From: Parietaria judaica
Lineage: Eukaryota > Streptophyta > Magnoliopsida > Rosales > Urticaceae
Assembly: GCA_954871525.1 (NCBI GenBank)
Contig: OX940861.1
Span: 15,608,842 to 15,672,841, forward strand
Reading direction: 5' to 3'
DNA: 64,000 nt
Positions 12,471-23,317 of the stretch are shown here, one piece after another (positions within the stretch are counted from its first letter, which is position 1; the number at the start of each line of letters is the position of its first letter). Position numbers and translations under genes: made by a program. Below the pieces are notes generated by a model. That model was not told the origin of the DNA, made no database searches, and was given only the letters and a program-made list of their open reading frames with translations.

Positions 12471-13871
12471 TACTAAACATAATGACAAAAAAACAAAGAA
12501 CTAAACAATGTTCTTGTGTACAATCTGATCGACAATTTACATGTTGATTAACCCCGTAAAACTAGACAATCAGTTGGTTATCAGTTATTAATTGAATGAA
12601 TCTTGATTAAAATTATGAAGGGTGAATAGTTTTGATTATATATAGTAATTAGTCAAAATACTAGTTGTGTGTGATTGTGAGTATGTTAAGTATATAGTTT
12701 ACCAAACACTTTGGTCTCTGTAGAAAATGATTAATATATAACTCATGACATGGAATTAAAACGACCAATTCATAATTTTTAGCAAATGGAAATATAATAA
12801 AAAAATATTATATTAATTATAAAAAGAAGACTTGTACTTATTTATCCTTGTGTAGTACTACAACACATCTAGCTAAGATAAAGAAATAAGTAAAGCCTCA
12901 TAGCATAACTCAGCATAATGCTATCTTTCAAGTCATTCATTCAACTTTTTGGAAAATCTTAGACCAAGTCATGATCTATATATGTATATATTTATTTCCC
13001 CTGAAATGAAAGCTATTTATTATATACAAATTTATTTACAAGACAATAGAAGATCGCTGCGAATTGTCAAAAATAATTAATTTAAAACCTAACATTTGGG
13101 AGAGGGACAAAGAATAATTGTAGATAGGGTAATCAAAACCTAAATTTGAAAATAGCTAACTACTTTGCCAACATTTGCTTAAAAGCTTAGCAAAGTACAT
13201 CTAGGAAGTCCTTTTCCTGTGTTTTTATTTCAATTTCATTTTTTGTTGTGTTAACTTAGGACATGCAATTTAAACACTAATATTTTACAATATTTTAAAT
13301 TAGGTTGTGGTCCTTTTTTTTTTTTTAGGAAAAATTAGGTTGTGGTCTTGTGGATACAATATTTTACACGTCACGGGCTTCATACGTCATACTAGGAAAT
13401 ATGGCGCCAGTATTAGTATAACACAATAAAGGGTTAATAATAAGAGTTAATAAGAGAAATTAATTAGGTCGTATTTGAGATTTAAATGGCGTGGGCTGCT
13501 TTGGACTTTGGAAACAAAATAATAAAAAGCATGGCACTCTATCAACGTGTAGAGTGGTAGGCATAAATTAATTATTATTTTATTGTAGAGTGGACCAATC
13601 TTCTTTCTCTAATACATGTGGAGAACATCATAATAATAACGTCGTTCAATTAAACTAGCTTGGGATTTATAAAGACCATAGGTCTGTCGTTTATAAAGTA
13701 GTTTATTGTGTCGTTTAATGTTATAAAAAAATTATCTTTGTGTCCCATCAAAGGGTATTATTCGTATACTTTTGGCGATGCAAAATTGTAATGGAAACAG
13801 AAGAGAGCATAAAGTAAAGATGATTTGAAATCAGTTATAATTTAATTGAACCGACAAAATCTCATTCACGT
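12471..13871. other. AT-rich intergenic DNA
   Basis: Nothing recognisable beyond A/T-rich sequence. No open frame of note and no terminal inverted repeats detected by eye. Confidence 0.6.
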
Positions 13872-14214
13872 TGTTGGATAAAAATGGTGCAATGTAGTTG
13901 CCAATTGGTTGCTTGTGTTCGGCAATTATGTAATTTTCCGAGTACGCGTAAAATGATTGATTCCCGTAGAAATCGTTGGATACAATCTTCTTTTATGCTC
14001 AAATTCATCTATTTCCAAAGAAGTTATTGTTATGTGCATTTTTCGGGATATGTAAAATTTGGGCTCCATTGGCGAAAGTCAAAGCCCACTAGCAAAGTCA
14101 AGGCCCATTGAGCCCAATCTCAAGCTCATCTGGCGAAGCCCGAAAGATCAGGCCCGAAGGCGAAATCCGAATGCCAAAGGGACATCCCTGAGAGCTGGTC
14201 GGGGCGACCAGTCA

Positions 14215-14457
14215 ACCCTCAAGGCCACCGACGACAAGGCGTTATGATCTCGACAACCCTCAAGGCCACCGGCGACAAAGCGTTATGATCTCGACATCCC
14301 TCAAGGCCATCAGCGACAAGGCGTTATGATCTCGACATCCCTCAAGGCCATTGGCGACAAGGCGTTGTGATATCGACATCCCTCAAAGCCACCGGCGACA
14401 AGGCGTTATGATCTCGACATCCCTCAAAGCCATTGGCGACAAGGCAGATCTCGACGC
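14215..14457. repeat. 41-bp tandem repeat, about six copies
   Basis: The phrase CCCTCAAGGCCA..GGCGACAAGGCG..ATCTCGACA recurs with a strict 41-bp period, unit starts at 14215, 14256, 14297, 14338, 14379 and 14420. The last unit is shortened. The array lies about 250 bp upstream of the TATA box at 14708, as promoter-proximal arrays often do in LTRs. Confidence 0.92.
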
Positions 14458-14707
14458 CCAATAAAGCTACGACAACCCTTGGTGCATTTGACAACCTTTC
14501 CCTCGTCTTATGGCCGAGAAAAGGTATGTGCAGACAATGCACGTGGACAACGGACAATGCTAAAGGAATGACGACCACTACGCCCGACAATGGAGCATGA
14601 CAACCCCTCTCCGGACAAGGCACATGGCGCACTCTTTCTTGGTCACCGAGGAATGACATACACCATTCATCTCCCTGATTCATGGAGAAATGGTCGCCAC
14701 ATTTTCC

Positions 14708-14715
14708 TATAAATA
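14708..14715 (+). promoter_or_regulatory. TATA box of the LTR-like block
   Basis: CCTATAAATAGG followed within 40-100 bp by TC-rich leader sequence (TCTCTCTCTAAAATGAGAGC). Similar TATA contexts occur in the nested LTRs farther along the window. Confidence 0.55.
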
Positions 14716-15759
14716 GGAGGCTTCTCCTCCTCATTTGAGTCACTTTTCCACACTTGGAATTCTCTCTCTAAAATGAGAGCTTCTCTCTCTAGAATTCTCT
14801 TTCTTCCTACGAGTCGGGTTCCGACACCCCGCTCATCGAAGTCTCACCTACCTTGGCTCGTCAGGAACAAGGATGACATTCAACCCTTGTCGATCGTCGT
14901 GCTTTGCCGACCTTCGACCCCTGTCAACGCCTGATCTTTGTCAAAGCTATGGTCCTTGGTTGCCAAGGGTCTTTGACATCGATGCCTGACCTCATAAGTC
15001 GTCATTGTGGCGACTTGGTCCACCACCTAGACATGCCACCCCAGGCATGTCGCCTCGACGCCTCCTAGCCATGGCACCTAGTTGGTTCAACTAGCTTCGC
15101 CATCTAGCTACGTCGACAGAGACCCCCGTCTCCACAATCAGCTCCCGGTTTGCCCAGGCAAGCTCAGGTACGTACGCCCTAACCTTCCACTTTGAACTAC
15201 GTGATGACCTGATCCCTTTAAATGGTACGTAGGCAGCCTTTCACGAGGTCCGACATCAAATATTTTTACCCTTTATATTTTCCTTGTCTTCAAGCACATT
15301 CAATGACAATCGTTAGAGAGGCCTCAGAGGTTCAATCCTATGATTCTCCCAGACATGTTCTACATGTGCAGGTTACAGGAACATCTTACCATCAAGGACG
15401 CCACCGCCAAGGCCGACGATCATGAGCCTATGGCTCGCCATAGACCCAACTCTATGGTGATTTCCTTACTCAGAGGTTCGTCGGAGATGACTACTTCAAG
15501 TCAACGATCATCAGGACAACTCATGCCTCGCTAGAAGCGACTATCCGCCTTCAGCTAAGTCATCCTACTTAGACTTAGTATTCAACTATCCAAGTGTTCA
15601 CCAGGTCCAGCTCGGGACCCGAACCTTGGATCCGACTCTAAGTTAAAGTCATTTTTACGCATTAACAGTTACAATTTGCATATGTTCACATTTAAATTTT
15701 AAAGGAAAATTTTATAAAATAACTCCCAATATACCACAAATTCTATTACTAACCCTCCA

Positions 15760-15926
15760 ATTTTCATATTTCTCAAAATAACCTTTTCAAATTTCATGTA
15801 CTAAAATACCCTGCAAAATGGACATATCGAATCCTGAAAAATGGACATATCGCATCCTGAAAAATAAACAAGTTAAGGGTATTTGGTATATGAAATTCAA
15901 AAAGGTTGTTTTGAGAATTATGAAGA
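15760..15926. mobile_element. Foldback (MITE-like) element
   Basis: Two arms of about 53 bp (15760-15812 and 15874-15926) are imperfect inverted complements; TCTCAAAATAACCTTTTCAA pairs with TTCAAAAAGGTTGTTTTGAGA in reverse. The 60-bp loop holds two direct copies of AATGGACATATCG.ATCCTGAAAA. The family was not identified and no TSD was resolved. Confidence 0.6.
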
Positions 15927-17242
15927 CTCGGTGGATAATAATAGAATTTGTTGTGCATTGAGACCATCTCCATCCCACAACTCCATTTTGCAATATATGT
16001 CACATCAAGCACTACCTCATCTCCATCCGTACTCCATTTTTTTACACCAAATTGATATATTAATTTTATATTCAACTTTCTCTTATTTATCTCCATACCC
16101 TTATATTTATTTAGTATCTTTCAATTATACCGCTTATTTATTATCTAAATAATATACCATTCCATAAAATAATTCAAAATATACACATAAATTAAAATTA
16201 ATATTTATTTAAATAAAATTACATCACAACATAAATAAAATAAAATAAAATAAACTATAATTATACATCCGGATTAGAATATTCATTCCATAAATGGTCG
16301 ATCAATGCACTTCGGAGTGTGATATGTGCATCTTTGTCTTATATTGTCATTTTAGTTTTTTTTTTTTTTTTTCAAACTACAAATGTCAATGTTATATTTT
16401 AAAGTATTGTGATCTTTATGATAAATTTATATTTTAAAATAATAAAATATAAATAATTTTAGGGATAAATATGATATAATTTTACAAAACAATGCACGCC
16501 AAATTTGATTTGGAGTACCAATGGAACTCCCTCCTACTGCATATAAAGAATATCAATGCAGTTGCAAGTTTTCTATTTTAAATAATTATTTTCGAAAGTG
16601 ACACAAAACTAACCTTTTTTTTAACAGATATATAATGCTTGAGTTGTATTTTCTAACTCCTACGGTTGAAAAATCATTTGTAAATAACAAATTATTAATA
16701 AAATATAATACACCAAAAATACGTAAAAGCTATGATATTACCAGATTGTTAAATAAAAATTAATCTGACAGCCTCTTCGTTGGATTGTCCGGACTCGAGA
16801 GTATTTTTAAATTTGCTAATATAAAACCATTTTCTGTTGACACCTTAAAGGAAACAAAATAAGCTCAAACAAAAGATTCACTTCGTTACACGAATATTTG
16901 TCGGTAAACAAAACAAGAAAATTACGTCATAATAAACCACACATTTAAGAGAAAAAACAAATTCCAACAATCAAAATTTCGAAAATACATATATGAGGAA
17001 ATGAGTTTCTGATATGCCACCTCAGCTTTCTAATCTACTTCTCAAGTCCAGAAGTTTATTACACTAGTAATAGTAATAGTAGTAGTAAATAGAATATAAT
17101 CAAATGCCAGAGCCACCCATCAAACCTGCTACAATAACCAAACACAGAGTCTATCGGGGTAAAATAGTAATAAAAATAAACAGCAAAAAATCCCAGCTCA
17201 AGGAGCTAATAAAGCCGTCGAAACTTACTCCTAATTCCATGA
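15927..17242. other. Intergenic DNA and 3' flank of alpha-COP
   Basis: AT-rich. The segment from about 15960 (GACCATCTCCATCCC) to about 16545 has MITE-like ends, but the inverted complementarity is too weak to call. The last few hundred bases before 17243 should hold the alpha-COP 3' UTR; no poly(A) signal can be assigned with certainty. Confidence 0.5.
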
Positions 17243-20200
17243 TCATCTTATCTGGGAAGGCGAACAGAGCAGCCCCGAGGCGTCGGATCCGATCACGGCG
17301 AGATCGCAAACGGCACACAGATTCCCTTCCTCAGCGACAACGAAGCGAGAGCTACAGTACGGGCAAGAGACGTCCTTCTGGCCTCGGTAGATGGGGACGT
17401 ACGTGGCACCGCAGACGACGAACGGGTTCCGGAAGTCGTAGTTCAGCTTGGCCGAGTCGGTCATATTCTTCTCGGCGGCCTGAAGAACCTGCCTGGCGGT
17501 TTTCGCCTGGTTTTCGACGGGCGGGTTGGTTTCCAACAGTCTCCGGGCAAAATTGGCGGCAGTGATGAGATTGCGAGCTTTGTAACAGACTGTCATGGCG
17601 TTCAGAAGAGCGAGCCTCAGGTGAGGCATCTGAAGATTGCAGTGGGTGAAGTAGGCTGCTAGCTCTTGCTGCCGAATAATGTCGCCTTTCAAATCTCGTC
17701 TCTTGAGCTCCATCTGCAAACCCAGAACGTATTCCTTGACGATTATGACCAGCTCTTTGACCTCGTCGACTTCTCTCCTTGTTTCGACGACGATCAGAGG
17801 AATGGTATGGAGGATACTGAGGAAGAGTCGGAGAGCCTCGGAGAATTTCCCGGAGGTGGTGGCTTTGTATCCGGCTTTGAGCTTCTCTTCAAGCTGGGAG
17901 AAATGGAAGACGAGAGCAGGTGGGCCGCGGACGTTAGGGCTAGCGGCCTCGCTCCATCCCCTCTCTACAGCCAAGGAGATCACCGGCGCTGACGAGAAGG
18001 CCCGAAGGTAAGAGTGGCTTCCCATTTGCAATTCGAGAAACAGAGATTTCAATGGACCGAAATTCTTGATGCCCAGCTGACGGGACAACAGCCGCATGGC
18101 AGTATCATAATTTCCGGCGGCAGCGTGTTCGGCCGCGAGAGATGACTTCTGGACCCAGATTTGACTCACGGGCATGCCAGGTGTCGGAGCAACAAAAACC
18201 GAACGGGAATTCGTTGTGGCTTTTGGGGTGTCGACCTCGGCTGGGAGATCAAGATCTTCAAGATCCCATCCCCCTTCTTCATTCTCTTCGTGCACTTCTC
18301 CGTCTTCTTCCAACGCTGCGATTGCATCTCCGTTTTGCAGATTTTCCACATCATTAATATCCAGATCTTCCCCCCAGTCAGCATCGGTGGCTTCCTCATA
18401 CTCTTCCTCTGCGTTATTCCTAACATTATCAAGACCGCCCTCAAAAATTCCCTTCATTACCCTCAACAGAGGCCAGTCTCCGTCGCATGTGACTGGGCTT
18501 GGAGGGATCAAGAGGGAAGGTGTTTTCCCAACCGGTAGAGAAGGAACGTTCTCTCCCAGCTCAGCCGCCAAACGGTCTGCTGTTTCAGTAAGCCCGTGGA
18601 CCGCGGCTGTGACGTAAGCAAGAGGAAGATGGCCAGAGTTCTCCAAGATCTTCACACGTTCGCTGATATCACCCAGATACAGAGCATTGTGAAACTGACC
18701 CATGACATCATTTTTTACTTCAGCGATTTTGAGCATTTTGGATAGCTTATCTGAGTTTCCCGTGATGAGATACAAAAACGACAGCCTCTCGAAGTTCTTT
18801 GTCCTCTGGTACGCGTATTCCACGATTCCCGAGTTACCCTGACGGAGAGCCTCCACTCCCAAGCGGTACCACTGATCCTTTTCATCTATCTCCTTGGCGG
18901 AAGCGACGGCAATCTGAATGTTGCCACTTTCTAGGGCCAGATTGAAACGAGTCCTCTCGTCTTTGACGAAGTGAAGGGCAACTTCAGGGAAACCCTTCTG
19001 CTGCAGATAAGCAATCACCGCCTGCCCACAGAGATCCGAGCTTCGGATCATACTCATCACCTGGTCGTATTTTTTCTTCACCAAGGACAGCTTGAAGATG
19101 TACTCTGTAGAATCTATGATGACGTCACGGTTTTTCCCTTCACGATCCAAACAGTGAATTGTGTTTTTGTTCACTTTTGTTATGTATAACGGAACCTCAA
19201 GAGTACGGACGATTCCGCTGTCCCCATTGGGGAGGCAGTATTTGATGTGGTTCAGGGTCGTGTAAATGAAGACGCCATTATCATCCCAAGCTCCACTCTT
19301 CACACGGATGGTCTCATGGAGAGTGCACTGATGCGTGAGCTTCTTGCTGGCTATCACGATCGAGTGTTTACTAAGCAGAGCGACAGATTCCATATCATTG
19401 GACCAAACAATGTACCTCACGAATGGAGTTTGAAGCTCCCCGAGAATAACTCTCTGCTGAAGATCGAAAATCAACACTCTATCCTCTGCCCTACAGAGCA
19501 AATTTCCAGTTCCAGCGTAGAATATTGCGTCGACAATAATGGGAAGCGCACTCTTCTTCACAATCTCGTTCTTAAGATTCTTCACCAAAACCTGATTTGT
19601 CGTCTTGTCAAGAACAGCAAAACGGTTTCGAGCTACAAAAACAGCCGATCCACCACTTCCTTTTTTCGCTTCTTGCACAGTGTCACCCCTTCCATAAGTA
19701 TCTTTGGGCACAATATAAAGCTCATAAGAACCACCATCCACGTCAGAACAGATCAGAACGGCATTTTCCGTGGGACTGTAAGAAAGCATTTTGGCTCCCT
19801 GGTTCAAAGCAGACGAGCCTGGTCTTCGAATTGGGATTACCTGAGTGTCCTTTTGAGTAGAGAATTCATAGAACCTTAGAAAGCGGTCTTTCACGTAGTA
19901 CAGTGAATCACCAGTGACGGCAAAAGCAGGGCGCTCTCTCTCCAGCTTGAAGACGATCATTCCACTATCATGGCCAGCCGCCAGAAGGTTCATCTCGGGA
20001 TGTGCAGCGAGAATCCAGAATCTGTCGTGCTCACGACGGAATGTCTGAAGACCGGTTCTTTTTGTGGCGTCCCATACTCGGATACTCCTATCCTCTGAAT
20101 TGGAGACGATGATGTCTTGCTTTGCATGGAACAGAACGCATGACACGTTGTTCATGTGCCCTCTTAGCGTGTCTACTTCCCAAGCCTTTGTATCTGAAAT

Positions 20201-21323
20201 CAAAGAGATGGTAACCATTTTGATATGCATATAGATCTATTATAATTGCAAAGAGGTCTTTGAAATTAAAATGCCAACTTCGGTACAGATTGATTTCACA
20301 AAACAAAAACCAAATTATTATGTAAATTTTTAGGAATATAATGTATATTTACAAAAACAAAAAGGTACGACAAGACGAAATAAAGGATTGAATACCGTTC
20401 ATTCGCCAAAGCTTCACTTGACGATCATCCGCTCCAGAGACAATCAGAGGCAGAGATGGGTGAAACGAGGCCCAATTAACTCCGCGATCATGACCTTCCA
20501 ATACATACTTGACGATGACATCAACCCCGCCAAAGAAATCCGAGTTCATCTGGCCCAACCGCAGGATATCATCCACAGGAGCGGCACTCTTCTTTTTAAG
20601 AGCACCAATGTCCCACACACGGACGGTTTGATCCAAGGATGCTGAAACAACAAGATCCTCCTTGGGATGGAACGATGCGCACATGACATAATGGTTGTGG
20701 CCCGTAAGCACGGAAATGCAAGTCCGGGATTGCCAATTCCAGATTCTGATAGTTTGATCATCACTGGCACTCACGATCCAAGGGTGCTCATGGTGAAACT
20801 GAACGGTACGGATGTAATCAAGATGCCCGAGCAAGGTAAACAAGCACCGATGCAGCTTGTAATTCCACACCTTGATCTTGTAATCATCACCTGACATATG
20901 TACAAAGCACACAGATTCATAAATCTGGAAACACTAACCAACCAACAAGAGACTTAGAGAATGATGATCTTGATTTCTGATCCATCTAGAAGCCAAAAGA
21001 ACACAGAGACCGAATTCGCCTAAATCGGAGAATACTGAACCACTCTATACTTAGAATTATGAATCTTACAAGTGCGATCATATCAACATTGTAAAACCAA
21101 GATAAGAAACAATACCGCCAGACACGAAAAGCGGCTGAGATTTGTGGAAATGTACGCCACGGACGGGACCGTCGTGCTCGTCGAATCGATCAATCAGAGT
21201 GCCCATCCTGTAATCCCAGAGCTGGATCACGCCACTGTGAAGACTCGCCAAGATCCATGGCCTCTTGCTGTGAAAGCTCAGCCCCTTCACTCGATTACTC
21301 TTGGTCTCGAATTTCGTCAACAT
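17243..21323 (-). CDS. COPA: Coatomer subunit alpha (alpha-COP)
   Basis: Large subunit of the COPI coat that drives retrograde Golgi-to-ER and intra-Golgi vesicle traffic; with beta'-COP it forms the outer cage and binds dilysine cargo signals. Three coding exons on the minus strand: 21323-21116, 20890-20396 and 20193-17243. Joined they give 1217 codons, the normal plant length. The two introns have GT-AG borders and preserve frame at G|GT (Gly in SGGDDYK) and G|AT (Asp in MNDTKAW). The N-terminus ([14 protein letters not shown]) is canonical. About 300 residues of WD40 repeats follow ([39 protein letters not shown]), then the coatomer WD-associated region and the alpha-COP C-terminal domain with paired CxxC motifs ([15 protein letters not shown]), ending LLCSPSQIR. 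The gene looks intact. Confidence 0.97.
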
Positions 21324-21618
21324 TGCTCCCGCTGGAAATAGGATAACAGTTCAAGCCCTAATCACGCATTACAAATCCAAGTTAAACAGAAACCACAATC
21401 TGAACAGAAACTTCATTCAACAAAGCCAGAAAGACGGCAATTCCGAATCGGCTCAAAATTCATCGGCCAAAAGCGATGGCCGAGCTGAACAATCGAGTCA
21501 TTGAATTGGCTAAGAGGAATACGGAAAGGGAATCGGCGAGATCGAAAATCGTACCTTTCAGATCTGGGAATGAGAATAGTGGATCAATACGATTCGAGCA
21601 TTGCCTGGGAGGATCGCA

Positions 21619-21654
<36 letters not shown>

Positions 21655-21660
21655 GTCTCG
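21324..21660 (-). promoter_or_regulatory. COPA: alpha-COP 5' leader with probable 5'-UTR intron
   Basis: Reading toward the ATG at 21323, a donor AAAG|GTACG falls at 21555/21554 and an acceptor TTCCAG|CGGG at 21332/21331, defining a likely 223-bp leader intron that ends 8 bp before the start codon. The upstream leader exon carries a (CT)n run, typical of plant housekeeping 5' UTRs. Splice sites are inferred from consensus only. Confidence 0.6.
21619..21651. repeat. (AG)n microsatellite in the alpha-COP leader
   Basis: About 16 AG units, reading (CT)n in the sense of alpha-COP. It lies in the predicted leader exon, where CT runs commonly act as plant promoter or leader elements. Confidence 0.9.
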
Positions 21661-22001
21661 TAGATCTGTTTAGTTTTGGAGTTAAAGAAGGTTTCTTCGA
21701 AATCTGCTGTTTTGGACTTCGGATTGGGGTGGGGTGAAACGTAACAAAATTAATTAAAATTATTATTACATTTTGCTCCCTTAATTCGTTCACTTACGCT
21801 ACTTGACCCCTTCCGAATGAAATGTCTCTAATTAACTCCCGACGTTCGAACGAAGTTAACGGAAATAACAAAAAACCAAGAAGAGTTCGGTCACTTCAAT
21901 TCTTATATTATATATGTAATCAGTGCATGAAAACAAAAAAAACAAAAAAAAAAACTACCAAATACCGTATTATCTTAACAAAAACAATAATGTGGCATAT
22001 A

Positions 22002-22315
22002 ATGGTACTACCGCGAAATGTAATCGGCAGTCGGCACATAAAATGGTACTACCGCTTGATAGTACCGCGAAATAATCGGCAGTACTACCGCTTGATAGTA
22101 CCGCGAAATGTAATCGGCAGTCGGCACATAAAATGGTACTACCGCTTGATAGTACCGCGAAATGTAATCGGCAGTCGGCACATAAAATGGTACTACCGCT
22201 TGATAGTACCGCGAAATGTAATCGGCAGTCGGCACATAAAATGGTACTACCGCTTGATAGTACCGCGAAATGTAATCGGCAGTCGGCACATAAAATGGTA
22301 CTATCGCTTAACGGC
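22002..22315. repeat. 54-bp tandem repeat with an internal hairpin in every unit
   Basis: Units begin at 22043 (imperfect), 22133, 22187, 22241 and 22295, with an exact 54-bp spacing for the last four and a shorter partial unit from 22002. Each unit contains GGTACTA-CCGCTTGA-TAGTACC, a 7-bp inverted repeat with an 8-base loop, followed by GCGAAATGTAATCGGCAGTCGG. Because 54 is divisible by 3, the array creates open frames in several phases; these are not credible genes. Units are almost identical, so the array expanded recently. Confidence 0.93.
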
Positions 22316-23317
22316 GTCACGATAATCAGCATTAAAATATAAAAAAATATGTAATGAACTTCCAATGGAACAGCTTTATAAATTCCAACGGGAATTTCTA
22401 CCACAATTTTTTGCTTTTTCATAAACGATTGAAAATAAAACATTCTTCGTATTCTTGGCCATCTTCACTTCAAAAACGATTGATACACAAATTGTACAAA
22501 AAGATCATGATATAGAATTGAAACTATGCTCTCAAACTGGTCAAAGACCAGATTTTTACTAGAGCATGAGAATTCAAATTGATCTCATTCAGCCTTTGAC
22601 TTTTTCCCATTTTACCCTTCGATGGTAGCTTTCTTGAACTGACTCGAAAGTTTGATTCCTTATCAGCCAGCTTGGAATTGTTTCCAACTCATTGTAGTTC
22701 AAGAATCCATGGAGTTTTTACCTGCCAATTTCACAATAAGCCAATGATTTATAATTTATATAGTAGATTGGAAGCGATTTTCTGAGTATGAAAAACAGTG
22801 AAAATTGTTTTACCTGAATTGAAACCGATGACCGACTTCCTTTCAGGCAATGAGTTTCAGAAACTCGGGACCGAGCTTTATGTTTAATGGCATCTCACCT
22901 ATAGAGAGCAGAAAAACGAACCGAGCTTCAATAACCGGTTCCTTGACGCACACACAAGACCATGATCTGAATGAGCAATATAATTTGCATGAAATTAAAA
23001 TTAACTTTACTGACTACAGTTAATATAATTATCCGCACCCTCGCCTTGCTGCCGCAAACCACTCATTATATTATGATCAAACTTATAGAGCTAATATAAA
23101 ATAGAAAAAATTAACTTTCCGAAGAATATGGCTTAAGGATTGGCAACAACAAAAAAAATGTAGTAACCGGTTCACAAACTCAAACCAAGTTACAAGACTG
23201 ATATATAGTAGAAATACCCAAGTCATATAAGTCATAGTTTCACTTTCACATATTATTCATAAACGACAGAAGAATTAACAGCTCTGTAGAGCTTTTACCT
23301 CAACATCCAAGCTCGAT
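22316..23317. other. Intergenic DNA between alpha-COP and the PPR gene
   Basis: No coding region recognised. It holds a short miR396-like foldback at 22621-22710 (separate entry) and, at the right end, presumably the 3' UTR of the PPR gene. Confidence 0.6.
22621..22710 (+). ncRNA. Possible decayed MIR396-like foldback
   Basis: AGCTTTCTTGAACTG at 22627-22641 equals the last 15 nt of plant miR396. A complementary arm AGTTCAAGAA lies at 22696-22705, giving a 10-bp stem with a loop of about 55 nt. The 5' six bases of the mature miRNA are not conserved and pairing outside the 10 bp is weak, so this is at best a relic; chance similarity is possible. Confidence 0.25.

Larger units (their letters stand above)
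13872..15667 (+). mobile_element. Solo-LTR-like block of an unidentified retrotransposon (borders tentative)
   Basis: A GC-rich island of about 1.8 kb in AT-rich DNA, possibly bounded by TGTTGG at 13872 and TTAACA ending at 15667. It contains a TATA box (TATAAATA, 14708-14715) followed by a CT-rich leader, as in plant LTR promoters, and a 41-bp tandem array upstream of the TATA box. No coding domain is present. The flanking 5-mers (CACGT and GTTAC) do not match, so either the borders are wrong or the TSD is lost. Confidence 0.45.

Noticed and set aside
15960..16550. A MITE bounded by GACCATCTCCATCCC and GGAACTCCCTCCTACTGC
   Set aside because: Terminal complementarity is too weak and no TSD could be matched.
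17666..19879. Several plus-strand frames of 70-210 codons
   Set aside because: They are antisense shadows of the alpha-COP exons, with no domain of their own.
21822..22443. Overlapping open frames with 18-residue repeats on both strands
   Set aside because: They arise because the 54-bp tandem unit is divisible by 3. Frames are open in several phases and on both strands, so no single one is supported.
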